Shown: in pieces, positions 16,813 to 25,332 of the stretch | Layout of the letters: every line of letters begins with the position of its first letter | How positions within the stretch are numbered: the first letter of the stretch is position 1 | Source of the DNA: Desulfosporosinus sp. | GTDB taxonomy: Bacteria > Bacillota > Desulfitobacteriia > Desulfitobacteriales > Desulfitobacteriaceae | Direction: 5' to 3' | Length of the DNA stretch: 64,000 nt | Assembly: GCA_031292055.1 (NCBI GenBank) | Contig: JARLHV010000091.1 | Coordinates: 22,783 to 86,782, forward strand | Translations under genes and position numbers: made by a program | The notes under the pieces: generated by a model | What the model was told of the DNA's origin: nothing | Databases searched by the model: none | What the model saw: the letters and a program-made list of their open reading frames with translations, nothing else

Positions 16813-18024
16813 CTATTTGTGGAGTGTCTGAGTACTAGGGGTAGGGGCTGTTTTCATTAAATCCATATAATCAAATGAGTTATCGCTGGTTACAGTTGGA
16901 ATCTGAATAGAAAGGGGACTGTTAATACTGGAAATATCAGTCTGGAAAGTAAACGTCAAATTAAAATTTCCTTTGGCATCAACGGTCGCATTAGGTTGAC
17001 CATTGAGGCTATTCGCTAAGGCATTAATTTGAGCCAGATCCACTTTAAGATCGATGGTGCCACTTTTTTGTACTAAATTGCCGCCCGAAATAGCATATTT
17101 CAAATCAATACCTTTATCTCCTAAAATCGGCACATCTTTCAATTGATCCATTGCAGTGTTGAAAGTAGCTAAAAACTGTGTGCGGTTAGAATTAAAAGTG
17201 CTAAACGCTTGGTCAAAATCACTTAAGCTTTTGGCTTTATCCGGGGTTTGAGTTAAGCTTAAGATTGAATCCATAAACGTCTTGACAAAATTCATGGCTT
17301 CTGGGTCTTGCACAAAATTGTTAACAGTGTAACGAATGAACTCTTTAAATTGAGCATCATTAAGAGTTATCTCATAAATTCGTGCTGGTTTAAGACCATC
17401 ATCGGTTTGTAGGCTCTGAATTCCATTATCCAGGGCATCTGGCAGAGGATTAAACCGTTGGGCATAACTCATTAAAAAATTAGTTTCAGCGGCTTGAATA
17501 GTTTTGCTGAAGTTCATAAGCTCTGTTGTATCGAGATTACCAAGGGGTGCGTTACTCATGTTACTGGGACTAATAACCATATATTCTTTGCTTGCAAACT
17601 GTGAGGGGAGGGAGACTTTGGCAATTGCAGGAACTTTAATAATCTCCGTTATTTTTGGAGTATTTCCGGTGAGATCGGAGTCTACCCAAAGGGGCACAGA
17701 TATGTTCATTCCCTGCATAGCTAAGTTCATGTCGATTTGAGATTGTGAAGCAGTTTTCTGTTCGTTGCTATTAGTTTCTGTGTTGAGATCTAGTTTGGCA
17801 TTGTTTATAAACAATGCAGCTTGATCGAATTGTTTCTGGACAGTAGGCTCAAAATCTGAGCCGCTCAATTGGACGGTCATTGTCGTATGCGCCTGCATAG
17901 ACTTAGCATTTTGTGTTTTTAAAGCAGCATTAAAGATTTCCTGCTGGTTTGGACTACATCCTGTTATAACAAGAAGTAAAGTTGCTACCAACGCCACCCA
18001 AGTTAATTTCTTATTTACTTTCAT
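16813..18024 (-). CDS. Uncharacterised secreted lipoprotein
   Basis: 403-aa protein with a type II signal peptide: KK, hydrophobic core, and lipobox VITGC with the lipidated Cys at residue 23. The mature part is rich in Asn, Gln, Ser and Thr and has alternating beta-like segments ending in repeated 'DLKVDL / NLTFTFQTD' strands, a pattern seen in LolA/LppX-like or DUF-type surface lipoproteins, but I do not recognise a specific family. RBS GGAGG lies before the ATG. A lone gene, so the context gives no function. Confidence 0.8.
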   Translation of the reverse strand: MKVNKKLTWVALVATLLLVITGCSPNQQEIFNAALKTQNAKSMQAHTTMTVQLSGSDFEPTVQKQFDQAALFINNAKLDLNTETNSNEQKTASQSQIDMNLAMQGMNISVPLWVDSDLTGNTPKITEIIKVPAIAKVSLPSQFASKEYMVISPSNMSNAPLGNLDTTELMNFSKTIQAAETNFLMSYAQRFNPLPDALDNGIQSLQTDDGLKPARIYEITLNDAQFKEFIRYTVNNFVQDPEAMNFVKTFMDSILSLTQTPDKAKSLSDFDQAFSTFNSNRTQFLATFNTAMDQLKDVPILGDKGIDLKYAISGGNLVQKSGTIDLKVDLAQINALANSLNGQPNATVDAKGNFNLTFTFQTDISSINSPLSIQIPTVTSDNSFDYMDLMKTAPTPSTQTLHK

Positions 18025-18466
18025 CTCTTTGCCTCCTCTTCCATTCTAATGAATTAATATCATACAAATCCAAATACTGCAACTATAGCTACGTTCTGAA
18101 TAATCCGAATAGCCCTTATATACAAAAGTAAGCTTGAGTTTACGATAGCTGCAATAAGTATGCTAAAATATACAAATAAAGATAAACTTAGACTTAGACT
18201 CGTTCAAACGCAAATATAACTAAGGGTGTTAGGTGCCGCTGGCTGCAAGTCTAAGAGGAGCAGGCGTATTAAGGATTGTAAAATAAAGAAGCTTTTAAAT
18301 AGTGAATGAAACGTGTTATTATACAACAGAGAGTAGAAAAAAAGCTTAATCTAGGGAGTTACATAGCATTCTGTCGAATAACAGGAACTTGCTGGATAAA
18401 GATTAGAAACAGCGTGAATAGCTTGGAAATAAAGACAAAGTTAAAGCTAGAAGGAGGTAACGATTT
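18025..18466. other. Intergenic region, no feature recognised
   Basis: 442 bp, AT-rich, between the divergent lipoprotein and glcD-like genes. It must hold both promoters, but I could not identify a convincing -35/-10 pair, riboswitch or coding frame. The only clear element is the AAGGAGGT ribosome site before 18467. Confidence 0.4.
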
Positions 18467-19858
18467 TTGAAACCTGAGATTATTCAGAAGCTTACTGAAA
18501 TTGTTGGGCAAGATTATATCTATACAACGTTAGAAGATTTATATTGTTATACCTACGATGCTTCGTTTGTTAAGGCCGATATTAAGAATGATTTAGCAGG
18601 AGTTGCTGTGTATCCGGGTAACACAGCTGAAGTTGCGCAGATTCTCAAGCTGGCAAATCTTGAGAAGATTCCGGTCGTTCCGCGGGGAGCTGGGTCAAAT
18701 GTTAGTGGAGGGACTATTTCGATAGGGGATTGTATTGTTCTGGTTCTAAAGAGAATGAACAAAATTCTTGAGCTTGACCAGAAAAATCTGATTGCCGTTG
18801 TCGAAACGGGGGTTATCACTGGCCAATTGCAGAGCGAAGTTGAGCGAGTAGGCCTGTTTTATCCACCTGATCCTGCTAGCCAAGCTTTTTCCACCATGGG
18901 AGGGAATGTGGCGGAATGTGCAGGCGGACCGCGTGGCGTTAAATACGGAGTGACTCGGGACTATGTTATTGGTCTTGAGGTGGTACTGCCAACCGGAGAG
19001 GTTATTAATACTGGCGGAAGAACGATCAAGAATGTAACAGGTTACGATATGACGAAGCTTTTCACAGGTTCAGAGGGAACATTGTGTGTCATAACTAAAA
19101 TTATTGTGAAACTCATCCCTTTACCAGAAGCTAAGAGCACGATGATGGCGGTTTTCTCGGAGATCGAACAAGCGTGTGAGACGGTTTCTGAAATCATTGC
19201 TGGCGGATTGGTCCCTTGCTCGCTTGAATTATTAGACAATATTTATATTAAAAACATCGAGGAATATGCCCAGGTTGGGTTACCCACGGAGGCCGGCGCC
19301 GTACTCTTAATCGAAGTTGATGGAGATGCGGAAATTTTAGCTAAGCAGATTGCCAAGATAGAACAAATTTGCAGACGGTTAGGGGCGGTGCAGATCCGTA
19401 TTGCCAAGACTAAAGAAGAAGCCGAGGAATTATGGCGTGCGCGCCGTTCTGCCTTTGCTGCAGTATCTCGAGTGAAACCAACCATTATCGGAGAGGATGC
19501 AACCGTTCCCAGGAGCAGCATTCCCATTGCTGTGCGGCGGATTCAAGAAATTGCGGCTAAGTATAACCTTATCATTGCGATACTTGGACATGCCGGAGAT
19601 GGTAACTTGCATGCCACGATCCTTACCGATGAAATGGATCAGGAAGAGGCGGCGCGGGTCGAAAAAGCCATCGACGAAATCTTTGTAGTGACGCTGGAAC
19701 TGGGTGGATCCTTAAGTGGTGAGCATGGTATTGGTCGGGCAAAATCCAAGTTTATTACTCGGCAGATCGGGGAGGTTGGACTTGAAGTTCAACACCGGAT
19801 TAAACTAGCGCTTGATCCGAACAATATTTTAAACCCCGGCGTAATGTTTGGAGCGTGA
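18467..19858 (+). CDS. glcD: FAD-linked glycolate/D-lactate oxidase subunit (GlcD family)
   Basis: FAD-dependent 2-hydroxyacid dehydrogenase, probably oxidising D-lactate to pyruvate. Seen: 463 aa; PCMH-type FAD domain with VPRGAGSNVSGG near residue 75, a GGNVAECAGGPRGVKYGVT flavin-binding stretch near 145, and the C-terminal oxidase domain with GHAGDGNLHATI and SGEHGIGRAK. TTG start behind AAGGAGGT. It is immediately followed by an iron-sulfur GlcF-like subunit and a lactate racemase homologue, which favours lactate over glycolate as substrate (inference). Confidence 0.93.
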   Translation: MKPEIIQKLTEIVGQDYIYTTLEDLYCYTYDASFVKADIKNDLAGVAVYPGNTAEVAQILKLANLEKIPVVPRGAGSNVSGGTISIGDCIVLVLKRMNKILELDQKNLIAVVETGVITGQLQSEVERVGLFYPPDPASQAFSTMGGNVAECAGGPRGVKYGVTRDYVIGLEVVLPTGEVINTGGRTIKNVTGYDMTKLFTGSEGTLCVITKIIVKLIPLPEAKSTMMAVFSEIEQACETVSEIIAGGLVPCSLELLDNIYIKNIEEYAQVGLPTEAGAVLLIEVDGDAEILAKQIAKIEQICRRLGAVQIRIAKTKEEAEELWRARRSAFAAVSRVKPTIIGEDATVPRSSIPIAVRRIQEIAAKYNLIIAILGHAGDGNLHATILTDEMDQEEAARVEKAIDEIFVVTLELGGSLSGEHGIGRAKSKFITRQIGEVGLEVQHRIKLALDPNNILNPGVMFGA

Positions 19859-19862
19859 TGGG

Positions 19863-21143
19863 ATGGAACGTACATTTGAATCTTGGGAGAAAGAAGTCAT
19901 CCGCTGTATTCGCTGTGGTGCCTGCCAAAATGTTTGTCCAGTCTTTAAAGAGCTTCAGGCTGAATCGACGGTGGCCAGAGGACGAGTTAAACTAATTCGC
20001 GGAGTTATAACTAAAGATTTGGATATAACTGAAGGCTTTATCAATAAAATGTCATTGTGCTTGATGTGTAAAGCCTGCGTAGTTAACTGTCCAAGTGGCG
20101 TGAAAGTAGACAAGCTAGTAGAAGCAGCACGTAAGGAAATCGCAGAGCAGAAAGGACTCTCAGCGCTTAAGAAACTGATCTTTCGCTTGGTTTTGAAAAA
20201 TCGTTGGGTATTTAACTCAGGAATGAAGGCCGGAAGTTTATTACAAGGCTTAGTCTTTCGTAAAGGGCCTCAGGGTCAAGGTATGTTACCAAGAATGTCC
20301 TTGGGAATAGATAAGAGAAGACTTCTTGCTCCCTTAGCCCCAAAATCGTTCCGGTCGCTCTATCCTGATGTCATTAAAGTTCCAGACGCAAAGCTAAGGG
20401 TTGCCTTTTTTACGGGGTGCATGATTAACTATATTTATACGGATACTGGTAAAGCTGTTATTAACGTTTTGAAACGCAATGGAGTTGAGGTTGTTATTCC
20501 TGCTCTTCAAAACTGTTGTGGCACTCCTGTGAGGATTAACGGGGACTATGAAGCTGCTAAACAGATGGCCAAAGCCAATATTGATGTTTTACTGAAAGAA
20601 AAGGTTGATGGGATTGTCGTGGCCTGTGGAACGTGCGGCTTAGCCCTTAAGGAAGAGTATGCTGAGTTGCTTGAGGATGATCCAATTTATGCTGAAAAAG
20701 CTAAGCAGATTGGAGCCATGGTCAAGGATTTCACAGAGCTGGTAGTTTCCTTGGCTGGGTTTGAGGACAAATTAGGTAATTTGCCAATTAAGGTGACCTA
20801 TCATGATCCTTGTCACCTCGTCAGAGGATTAAAGGTCAAAGCGCAACCGAGACAGATAATTCAATGTATCCCCGGAGTAGTTTTCACGGAAATGAAGAAC
20901 TCGGATACCTGCTGTGGGAGTGGGGGTTCCTTCAGCCTGGCTCACTATGAACTTTCGACCAAAATTAATGACCATAAAGTTGCTGACATTAAGCAAACAG
21001 GTGCCGAAGTGTTGGTTACCGGGTGCTCTGCCTGTCGAATGCATATCGCTGATGGTTTGAATCGTCAGAACGTCCAGGTAAAGGTGATGCATACAGCACA
21101 ACTTCTGGAAATGGCGTATGAAGCCACAGATCACAGTCGCTAA
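19863..21143 (+). CDS. glcF: Iron-sulfur electron-transfer subunit (GlcF/LldE type)
   Basis: Takes electrons from the FAD subunit and passes them on. Seen: two 4Fe-4S motifs, CIRCGACQNVCP and CLMCKACVVNCP, in the first 80 residues, then two CCG domains (NCCGTPVR and TCCGSGGSF, each with further Cys pairs) of the heterodisulfide-reductase type. TTG 19848 would extend the frame by five codons, but ATG 19863 has GGAG 9 nt upstream, so I chose it. It begins 4 nt after glcD. Length is normal for GlcF. Confidence 0.92.
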   Translation: MERTFESWEKEVIRCIRCGACQNVCPVFKELQAESTVARGRVKLIRGVITKDLDITEGFINKMSLCLMCKACVVNCPSGVKVDKLVEAARKEIAEQKGLSALKKLIFRLVLKNRWVFNSGMKAGSLLQGLVFRKGPQGQGMLPRMSLGIDKRRLLAPLAPKSFRSLYPDVIKVPDAKLRVAFFTGCMINYIYTDTGKAVINVLKRNGVEVVIPALQNCCGTPVRINGDYEAAKQMAKANIDVLLKEKVDGIVVACGTCGLALKEEYAELLEDDPIYAEKAKQIGAMVKDFTELVVSLAGFEDKLGNLPIKVTYHDPCHLVRGLKVKAQPRQIIQCIPGVVFTEMKNSDTCCGSGGSFSLAHYELSTKINDHKVADIKQTGAEVLVTGCSACRMHIADGLNRQNVQVKVMHTAQLLEMAYEATDHSR

Positions 21144-21172
21144 ATTTATAAAGATTAAGGGGAGAGTAAAGT

Positions 21173-22456
21173 GTGAGTAGTTTTGAACTTGCTTATGGCA
21201 AGGAAATGTTGTCTTTTGAGCTGCCATCTTCCGTGAAAGTTCAGGAGATTGAAGCGAAGGCCAGCCAGCCGATTTTGGATATTGAACAGGCAGTTCGCGA
21301 AGCAGTAACTCATCCCTTAGGAACAGCTCCACTGGTAAAGGTGGTAAAACCAGGGGACAAAGTCGTAATTGTCGTTAGTGATGTTACTCGGCTTTGGATA
21401 CGGACAGATGTTCTTTTGCCAATTATGCTGGACATCTTAAATGGGGCCGGTGTGCCTGATGAAGACATTTCTATTGTCACGGCGACCGGAGATCACCGCT
21501 TGCAGACTTTAGAAGAACATACGGCCATTTGTGGTACCAAGGTTTTGGCAAGAGTCCCTATTTACGATCATGAGTGTCGGGCCGACGATTTAGTGGATTT
21601 GGGCAAATCCTCACAGGGAACCCCTATTTTAGTCAACCGTCGAGTGTGGGATGCAGACAAAGTGATTCTGACTGGAGGAATTGCCTATCATTTGCTGGCA
21701 GGATTTGGTGGAGGTCGTAAATCAATTGCTCCAGGAGTTTGTGGCTATGAGATGATTCAGAAAAATCATGCGCTGGCGCTTAAAGATGGAGGACCTGCGG
21801 GACTGAGTCCGAACATAGGAAGCGGTAAAATGGAAGGCAACCCGGTTGCTGAGGATATGTTAGAAATCGCACTTATAGTAGGCGTGGATTTTATCCTAAA
21901 TGTCGTGGTCAACGAAAAGAAGGAATTTGTCTATATTGCAGCCGGAGAGCTTCAACAGGCCCATTTAGCCGGCTGTCGAGTTACTGAAGAAATTTTTGGC
22001 ATTAAAATAGCGGAAAAAGCCGAGCTGGTCATCGTTTCAAGTGGTGGGTATCCCAAAGATATTCAGCTTTACCAAGCGATCAAAGCCTTGGACAATTCTA
22101 CTTATGCGGTTCAAGAAGGCGGAGTTATTATCTTAGTTAGTGAATGCTCCGATGGAATAGGTTCTCGACCCTTTGAGGAATTTTTTAAGTATGGCGAGGT
22201 CGAAGCTATGAATGTTCAGCTGCATGCTGACTTTACCATGCCGGGGTTTGTAAGCCTGAGGACGGCGAGCATTTGTCGCAAGACACCAGTTATTCTGATC
22301 AGTTCTCTAGCCGAGGATGCTGTAAAACGTATGAAGATGATTCCTGCCCATTCTCCGGCAGAGGCTTTACAGTTAGCCCATCAAATCCTTGGGCATCCAG
22401 TTGAATCTGTGTATATAATGCCTCACGGTGGAAACACTTTTCCAATCGTGAGTTAA
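21173..22456 (+). CDS. larA: LarA-family nickel-dependent lactate racemase homologue
   Basis: Interconverts D- and L-2-hydroxyacids using a nickel-pincer cofactor. Seen: 427 aa; VVSDVTR near residue 70, TGDHR with His108, and HLLAGFGGGRKSIAPGV with His173 and Lys183, plus His199. These match the L. plantarum LarA cofactor and catalytic positions His108, His174, Lys184 and His200. It follows the glcDF-like genes, so it could convert L-lactate to the D form for oxidation. The cofactor enzymes LarB, LarC and LarE are not in this window. LarA homologues act on various substrates, so lactate is inferred from context. GTG start. Confidence 0.92.
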   Translation: MSSFELAYGKEMLSFELPSSVKVQEIEAKASQPILDIEQAVREAVTHPLGTAPLVKVVKPGDKVVIVVSDVTRLWIRTDVLLPIMLDILNGAGVPDEDISIVTATGDHRLQTLEEHTAICGTKVLARVPIYDHECRADDLVDLGKSSQGTPILVNRRVWDADKVILTGGIAYHLLAGFGGGRKSIAPGVCGYEMIQKNHALALKDGGPAGLSPNIGSGKMEGNPVAEDMLEIALIVGVDFILNVVVNEKKEFVYIAAGELQQAHLAGCRVTEEIFGIKIAEKAELVIVSSGGYPKDIQLYQAIKALDNSTYAVQEGGVIILVSECSDGIGSRPFEEFFKYGEVEAMNVQLHADFTMPGFVSLRTASICRKTPVILISSLAEDAVKRMKMIPAHSPAEALQLAHQILGHPVESVYIMPHGGNTFPIVS

Positions 22457-22542
22457 CTGCTATTTCTGAAGTTTTAACCTACATTCACAAAGAATTCTTC
22501 CTTCCTTATTTAGGACAATACGGTTTGCGAACGAGGAAACTG

Positions 22543-22592
22543 CTTCTAGTAAGTAGGGCAACGATGTATCGGGCCCCTACTTACTTAAGAAG
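22543..22592 (+). terminator. Terminator of the lactate operon
   Basis: A long stem built from AGTAAGTAGG paired with CCTACTTACT, extended by outer CTTCT/AGAAG, with small bulges. It lies about 90 bp after larA and before the first non-coding RNA promoter. Confidence 0.65.
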
Positions 22593-22655
22593 GTTCATTT
22601 CAACACAAGGCCACTTTACAGACACCGCACCGCCAAGCAGCGGAAAATTCAGCAC

Positions 22656-22683
22656 TTGACAACGGTCTGAATTCGGTTATAAT
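22656..22683 (+). promoter_or_regulatory. Consensus sigma-A promoter of RNA copy 1
   Basis: TTGACA (22656-22661), 16-bp spacer, TATAAT (22678-22683): perfect hexamers, implying very strong constitutive transcription. The predicted start is about 22690. Confidence 0.85.
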
Positions 22684-22689
22684 GTAAGC

Positions 22690-23360
22690 ATAACCACTCA
22701 ATCACAGATAACAAACGTTCAGTTTTTAAAAACTTGTTGGTAGCGTGCTAGGTAAAGTTTCGATTCATCGAAGGTTTCAGCATTGCAATCAGTTGAGCTA
22801 ATGCTGGATTTAGAAGAATTGGAGCCACCTAGAAGGGTGGTTTTTGTAGTTCTAAAAAGAAAACTTTCCCGCAAAGTTCCTCCTTTAGTCAGTTTGTCAG
22901 TTGGTTGGTTGGTTGAATTCCCCTTTTTGATAGTAGTAATCAAGGAAATTGAGATCAGAATTCAGGTGATTTGCAACTTTAGTTTTTCCTTATGCCGATG
23001 AGGCCTGATGTCAGATCAACCCCAGTTAGACCTAAAGTTACCCAATGAAATAGTGGAGGATTTGTCCAGATTAGTTTCCTACTTTAAACTTAGTTTTTGA
23101 CTGGTTTACTTTTAGTTTAGACAAAGTAGTTACTTCCTTACTGGTTTGGTTTTACAGAACATCGTTTCTATTCTATTAATGTTCGTTTAGTTGTAAGGTG
23201 TATTCACTTCAAACTCAGGTGACTCCGGTTACTAATAGTTTAGTTTAGTTAAGTTTAGTTGATTAATCTCGAGCCGTGTATCCATTAATTCTGGAGGGAC
23301 TTTGCGGGATTCAATTTTAGATTTAAAGGCCACTTATTTAAGTGACCTTTAAATCTAAGG
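22690..23360 (+). ncRNA. Candidate large structured RNA, copy 1 (about 670 nt)
   Basis: A consensus promoter precedes a region with no conserved reading frame but strong blockwise identity to the copy at 23447-24107. Features: hairpin TTCGA/TCGAA (22759-22772); hairpin CAGCATT/AATGCTG (22778-22806); hairpin CCACC/GGTGG (22825-22840) followed by T5; and a long-range helix in which CCCGCAAAGTTCCTCC (22868-22883) pairs with 23293-23308 over 16 bp with one G-U, enclosing about 410 nt. Inside it are the conserved blocks TCAGATxxxCCCCAGTT (about 23011) and GTGGAGGATTTGTCCAGATT (23053-23072). A 19-bp stem closes the unit at 23318-23357. It is comparable in size to OLE, GOLLD and ROOL RNAs, but I cannot match it to any of them. 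A short product of about 150 nt ending at the CCACC/GGTGG-T5 hairpin is an alternative. Confidence 0.72.
23318..23357. terminator. 3' stem of RNA copy 1
   Basis: 19-bp arms (23318-23336 and 23339-23357) with one C-A mismatch and a very short loop. There is no following T run, so it may be a stabilising end or a processed terminator. Confidence 0.6.
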
Positions 23361-23412
23361 CATGTTTCAACTTTAGAGATAACTCCAAAAACAAAAGGCA
23401 AAAAATTGATAC

Positions 23413-23440
23413 TTGACAATTAGCTGAATCAGGGTATAAT
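23413..23440 (+). promoter_or_regulatory. Consensus sigma-A promoter of RNA copy 2
   Basis: TTGACA (23413-23418), 16-bp spacer, TATAAT (23435-23440). Hexamers and spacing are identical to copy 1, while the spacer sequences differ, which points to selection on the promoter. Confidence 0.85.
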
Positions 23441-23446
23441 GAAACT

Positions 23447-24107
23447 GTAGCCACTTAATTTAAGTATAAATTCAGTTTATCAAAAAATTGTTGGTGCGTG
23501 CTAGGTAAAGTTTCGATTCATCGAAGGTTACAGCATTGCAGTCAGTTGAGCTAATGCTGAATCTTGGAGAATGAAGCCACCTAGAAGGGTGGTTTTTGTA
23601 GTTTTAAAAGAAAACTTTCCCGCAAAGTTCCTCCTAGTCAGTCTGAGTTAAGTCTTCCTGATCGGTAGTTAGTCTATTTATTAAGCTGGGAAATTGAGTT
23701 CAGTATTCAGTGGTTTAAACCTAGATTCTTTATCTGTTTTGAATAGGCTGTTTTCAGATTGGCCCCAGTTTGTTTTTCTCAACGGAACTAGTGGAGGATT
23801 TGTCCAGATTTGTCCAGATCAGTTACCTTTTCTTGAGTTTGTTCTTGACTGATACGGGTTCTTAGTTTAGTTCAAAGTATTTACACCCTCGCTAATTTGG
23901 TTTTTCGGAACGCTTCTATTATGTTTTGGTTGCTTAGTTATAGGGTAAATCACTAACCTATTTTACTCCGGTTGATAACAGTTTTAGTTAAGTTTGGTTA
24001 AGATTAATCTCGATTCGTGCATCCATTAATTCTGGAGGAACTTTGCGGGATTCAACTTAGATTTTAAAGGCCGCTCATTCAGTGAGGGGTCTTTTCTTTT
24101 TTTATTT
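23447..24107 (+). ncRNA. Candidate large structured RNA, copy 2 (about 660 nt)
   Basis: Second member of the tandem pair. It repeats the order of blocks in copy 1: GTGCTAGGTAAAG plus TTCGA/TCGAA hairpin, CAGCATT/AATGCTG hairpin, CCACC/GGTGG hairpin with T5, then CCCGCAAAGTTCCTCC at 23619-23634, which is perfectly complementary to 24034-24049 (the copy 1 helix has a G-U at one of these pairs). The inner GTGGAGGATTTGTCCAGATT block is at 23791-23810 and carries a 10-bp local duplication (ATTTGTCCAG twice). The sequence between blocks has diverged with insertions and deletions that break every frame, arguing against coding. It ends in a T-rich intrinsic terminator. Confidence 0.72.
24064..24107 (+). 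terminator. Intrinsic terminator of RNA copy 2
   Basis: An imperfect stem, AAAGGCCGCTCA against TGAGGGGTCTTT, followed by a run of Ts with two interruptions up to 24107. Confidence 0.8.
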
Positions 24108-24267
24108 TATAAGCTTGACGTGCATAAAATTTCTGTTCAACTTTCAGTTATAGTCGGGCTCTTTTGTTTGAAATAATGATATAAAGGATATTCTGAATTG
24201 AAAGGCGAAGTAATAATATATAACCATTACGTCATTGAAACAATTTTCCTGAGAGAAGGTGAATCAT

Positions 24268-25332
24268 TTGATCAACGCGCAAATGCAGAGTGCGAGAGAA
24301 TTTCTTAGTCTTTTATCTACCAGCTCAGGAGTTTCTGGCCATGAAGTTTCTATCGCTTCTTTGGTTAGGGAACGATTTGGTGCTTTAACTGATGAAGTGC
24401 GGTGCGATACGTTTGGCAACGTTTATGCTCTCAAAAAGGGTAACAGCATACGTTCGAAAATTATGTTAGCCGCTCATATGGATGAAATCGGCCTTATCGT
24501 CAAAAAGATCGATTCCCGTGGTTTTCTGCGTTTTACCTCCATTGGTGGAGTGGACCAGCGAACCCTTCTCTCCCAAGAAGTACTCGTTCATGGACGCCAG
24601 GCTATCCCTGGAATTATCGGCTCCTTGCCTCCCCACCTGCTAACGGATGGGGACTTGGATCAAGCGGTTACGATGGAGGATATGGCTATTGACGTTGGAC
24701 TTTCCTCCGCTAAAATTAACGAGGTTATCCAAGTTGGAGATATAGTCACCCTAAGGCGAGAAACGTATTCTTTGCTCAATAATGTAATAGCTGGAAAATC
24801 ATTGGATGACCGCGCTGGGGTTGTGGTGATGATGGTTTGCTTAGAAGAACTTTCCCACTTACAACATGCTCACGATGTCATAGCAGTGGCTACGACACAA
24901 GAAGAAGTAGGACTTCGGGGAGCGCTTACCAGCGCTTATACGCTTAATCCAGATCTAGCCGTGGCTATTGATGTTACCCACGCGAGTACTCCGGATACTA
25001 AGGGGCAAGTTGCGATCGAGTTGAGTAAGGGGCCGACAGTGGCTCTTGGTCCCAATATTCATCCCGCGATCTATCGTCATCTCTCAGAAACCTCCCAAGA
25101 GCAGCGTTTGCCCATTCAGATCGAACCAATTCCAGGAGCATCTGGAACAGATGCCTGGGCTATTCAAGTAACCCGAGCAGGTATTCCTACTGGACTGATC
25201 TCTGTTCCCTTGCGCTATATGCATACCTCCGTGGAAACTCTCGATATGCAAGACGTTCTTAATTCCGGGAAACTACTTGCTCATTTTATCTCCTCCTTAC
25301 CGGACGATTTGGAGGGATTTTTATGTTATTAA
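24268..25332 (+). CDS. M42 family aminopeptidase, copy 1
   Basis: Dinuclear-metal (Zn/Co) aminopeptidase of the FrvX/YsdC/CelM group, which form large tetrahedral assemblies and trim peptides. Seen: metal-site motifs AAHMDEIGL, SLDDRAG, TTQEEVGLRGA, IDVTHAS and the C-terminal RYMHTSVE, all ligands kept. The frame opens at GTG 24259, but AAGGTG covers that GTG and sits 6 nt before TTG 24268, so TTG is the better start. It overlaps copy 2 by 10 nt. Three paralogues in one operon suggest different peptide preferences (inference). Confidence 0.93.
   Translation: MINAQMQSAREFLSLLSTSSGVSGHEVSIASLVRERFGALTDEVRCDTFGNVYALKKGNSIRSKIMLAAHMDEIGLIVKKIDSRGFLRFTSIGGVDQRTLLSQEVLVHGRQAIPGIIGSLPPHLLTDGDLDQAVTMEDMAIDVGLSSAKINEVIQVGDIVTLRRETYSLLNNVIAGKSLDDRAGVVVMMVCLEELSHLQHAHDVIAVATTQEEVGLRGALTSAYTLNPDLAVAIDVTHASTPDTKGQVAIELSKGPTVALGPNIHPAIYRHLSETSQEQRLPIQIEPIPGASGTDAWAIQVTRAGIPTGLISVPLRYMHTSVETLDMQDVLNSGKLLAHFISSLPDDLEGFLCY

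Larger units (their letters stand above)
22660..24110 (+). repeat. Tandem duplication of a ~750-bp promoter-RNA-terminator unit
   Basis: The two units, about 757 bp apart (promoter to promoter), share promoter, several near-identical blocks of 20-70 bp and the closing helix, while the intervening stretches have diverged. Conserved blocks in a diverged background indicate an old duplication under RNA-level selection. Confidence 0.85.

Noticed and set aside
22825..22850. T-box or cobalamin riboswitch resemblance in the RNA units (GGGTGG, GCCACC)
   Set aside because: Only short shared words; the conserved T-box tract and cobalamin box are missing and no amino-acid or B12 gene follows.
22719..22943. 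74-codon minus-strand frame inside RNA copy 1
   Set aside because: No ribosome site, not preserved in copy 2.
22783..23001. 72-codon plus-strand frame inside RNA copy 1
   Set aside because: Copy 2 has stops and indels at the equivalent positions, so the frame is not conserved; the region is better explained as RNA.
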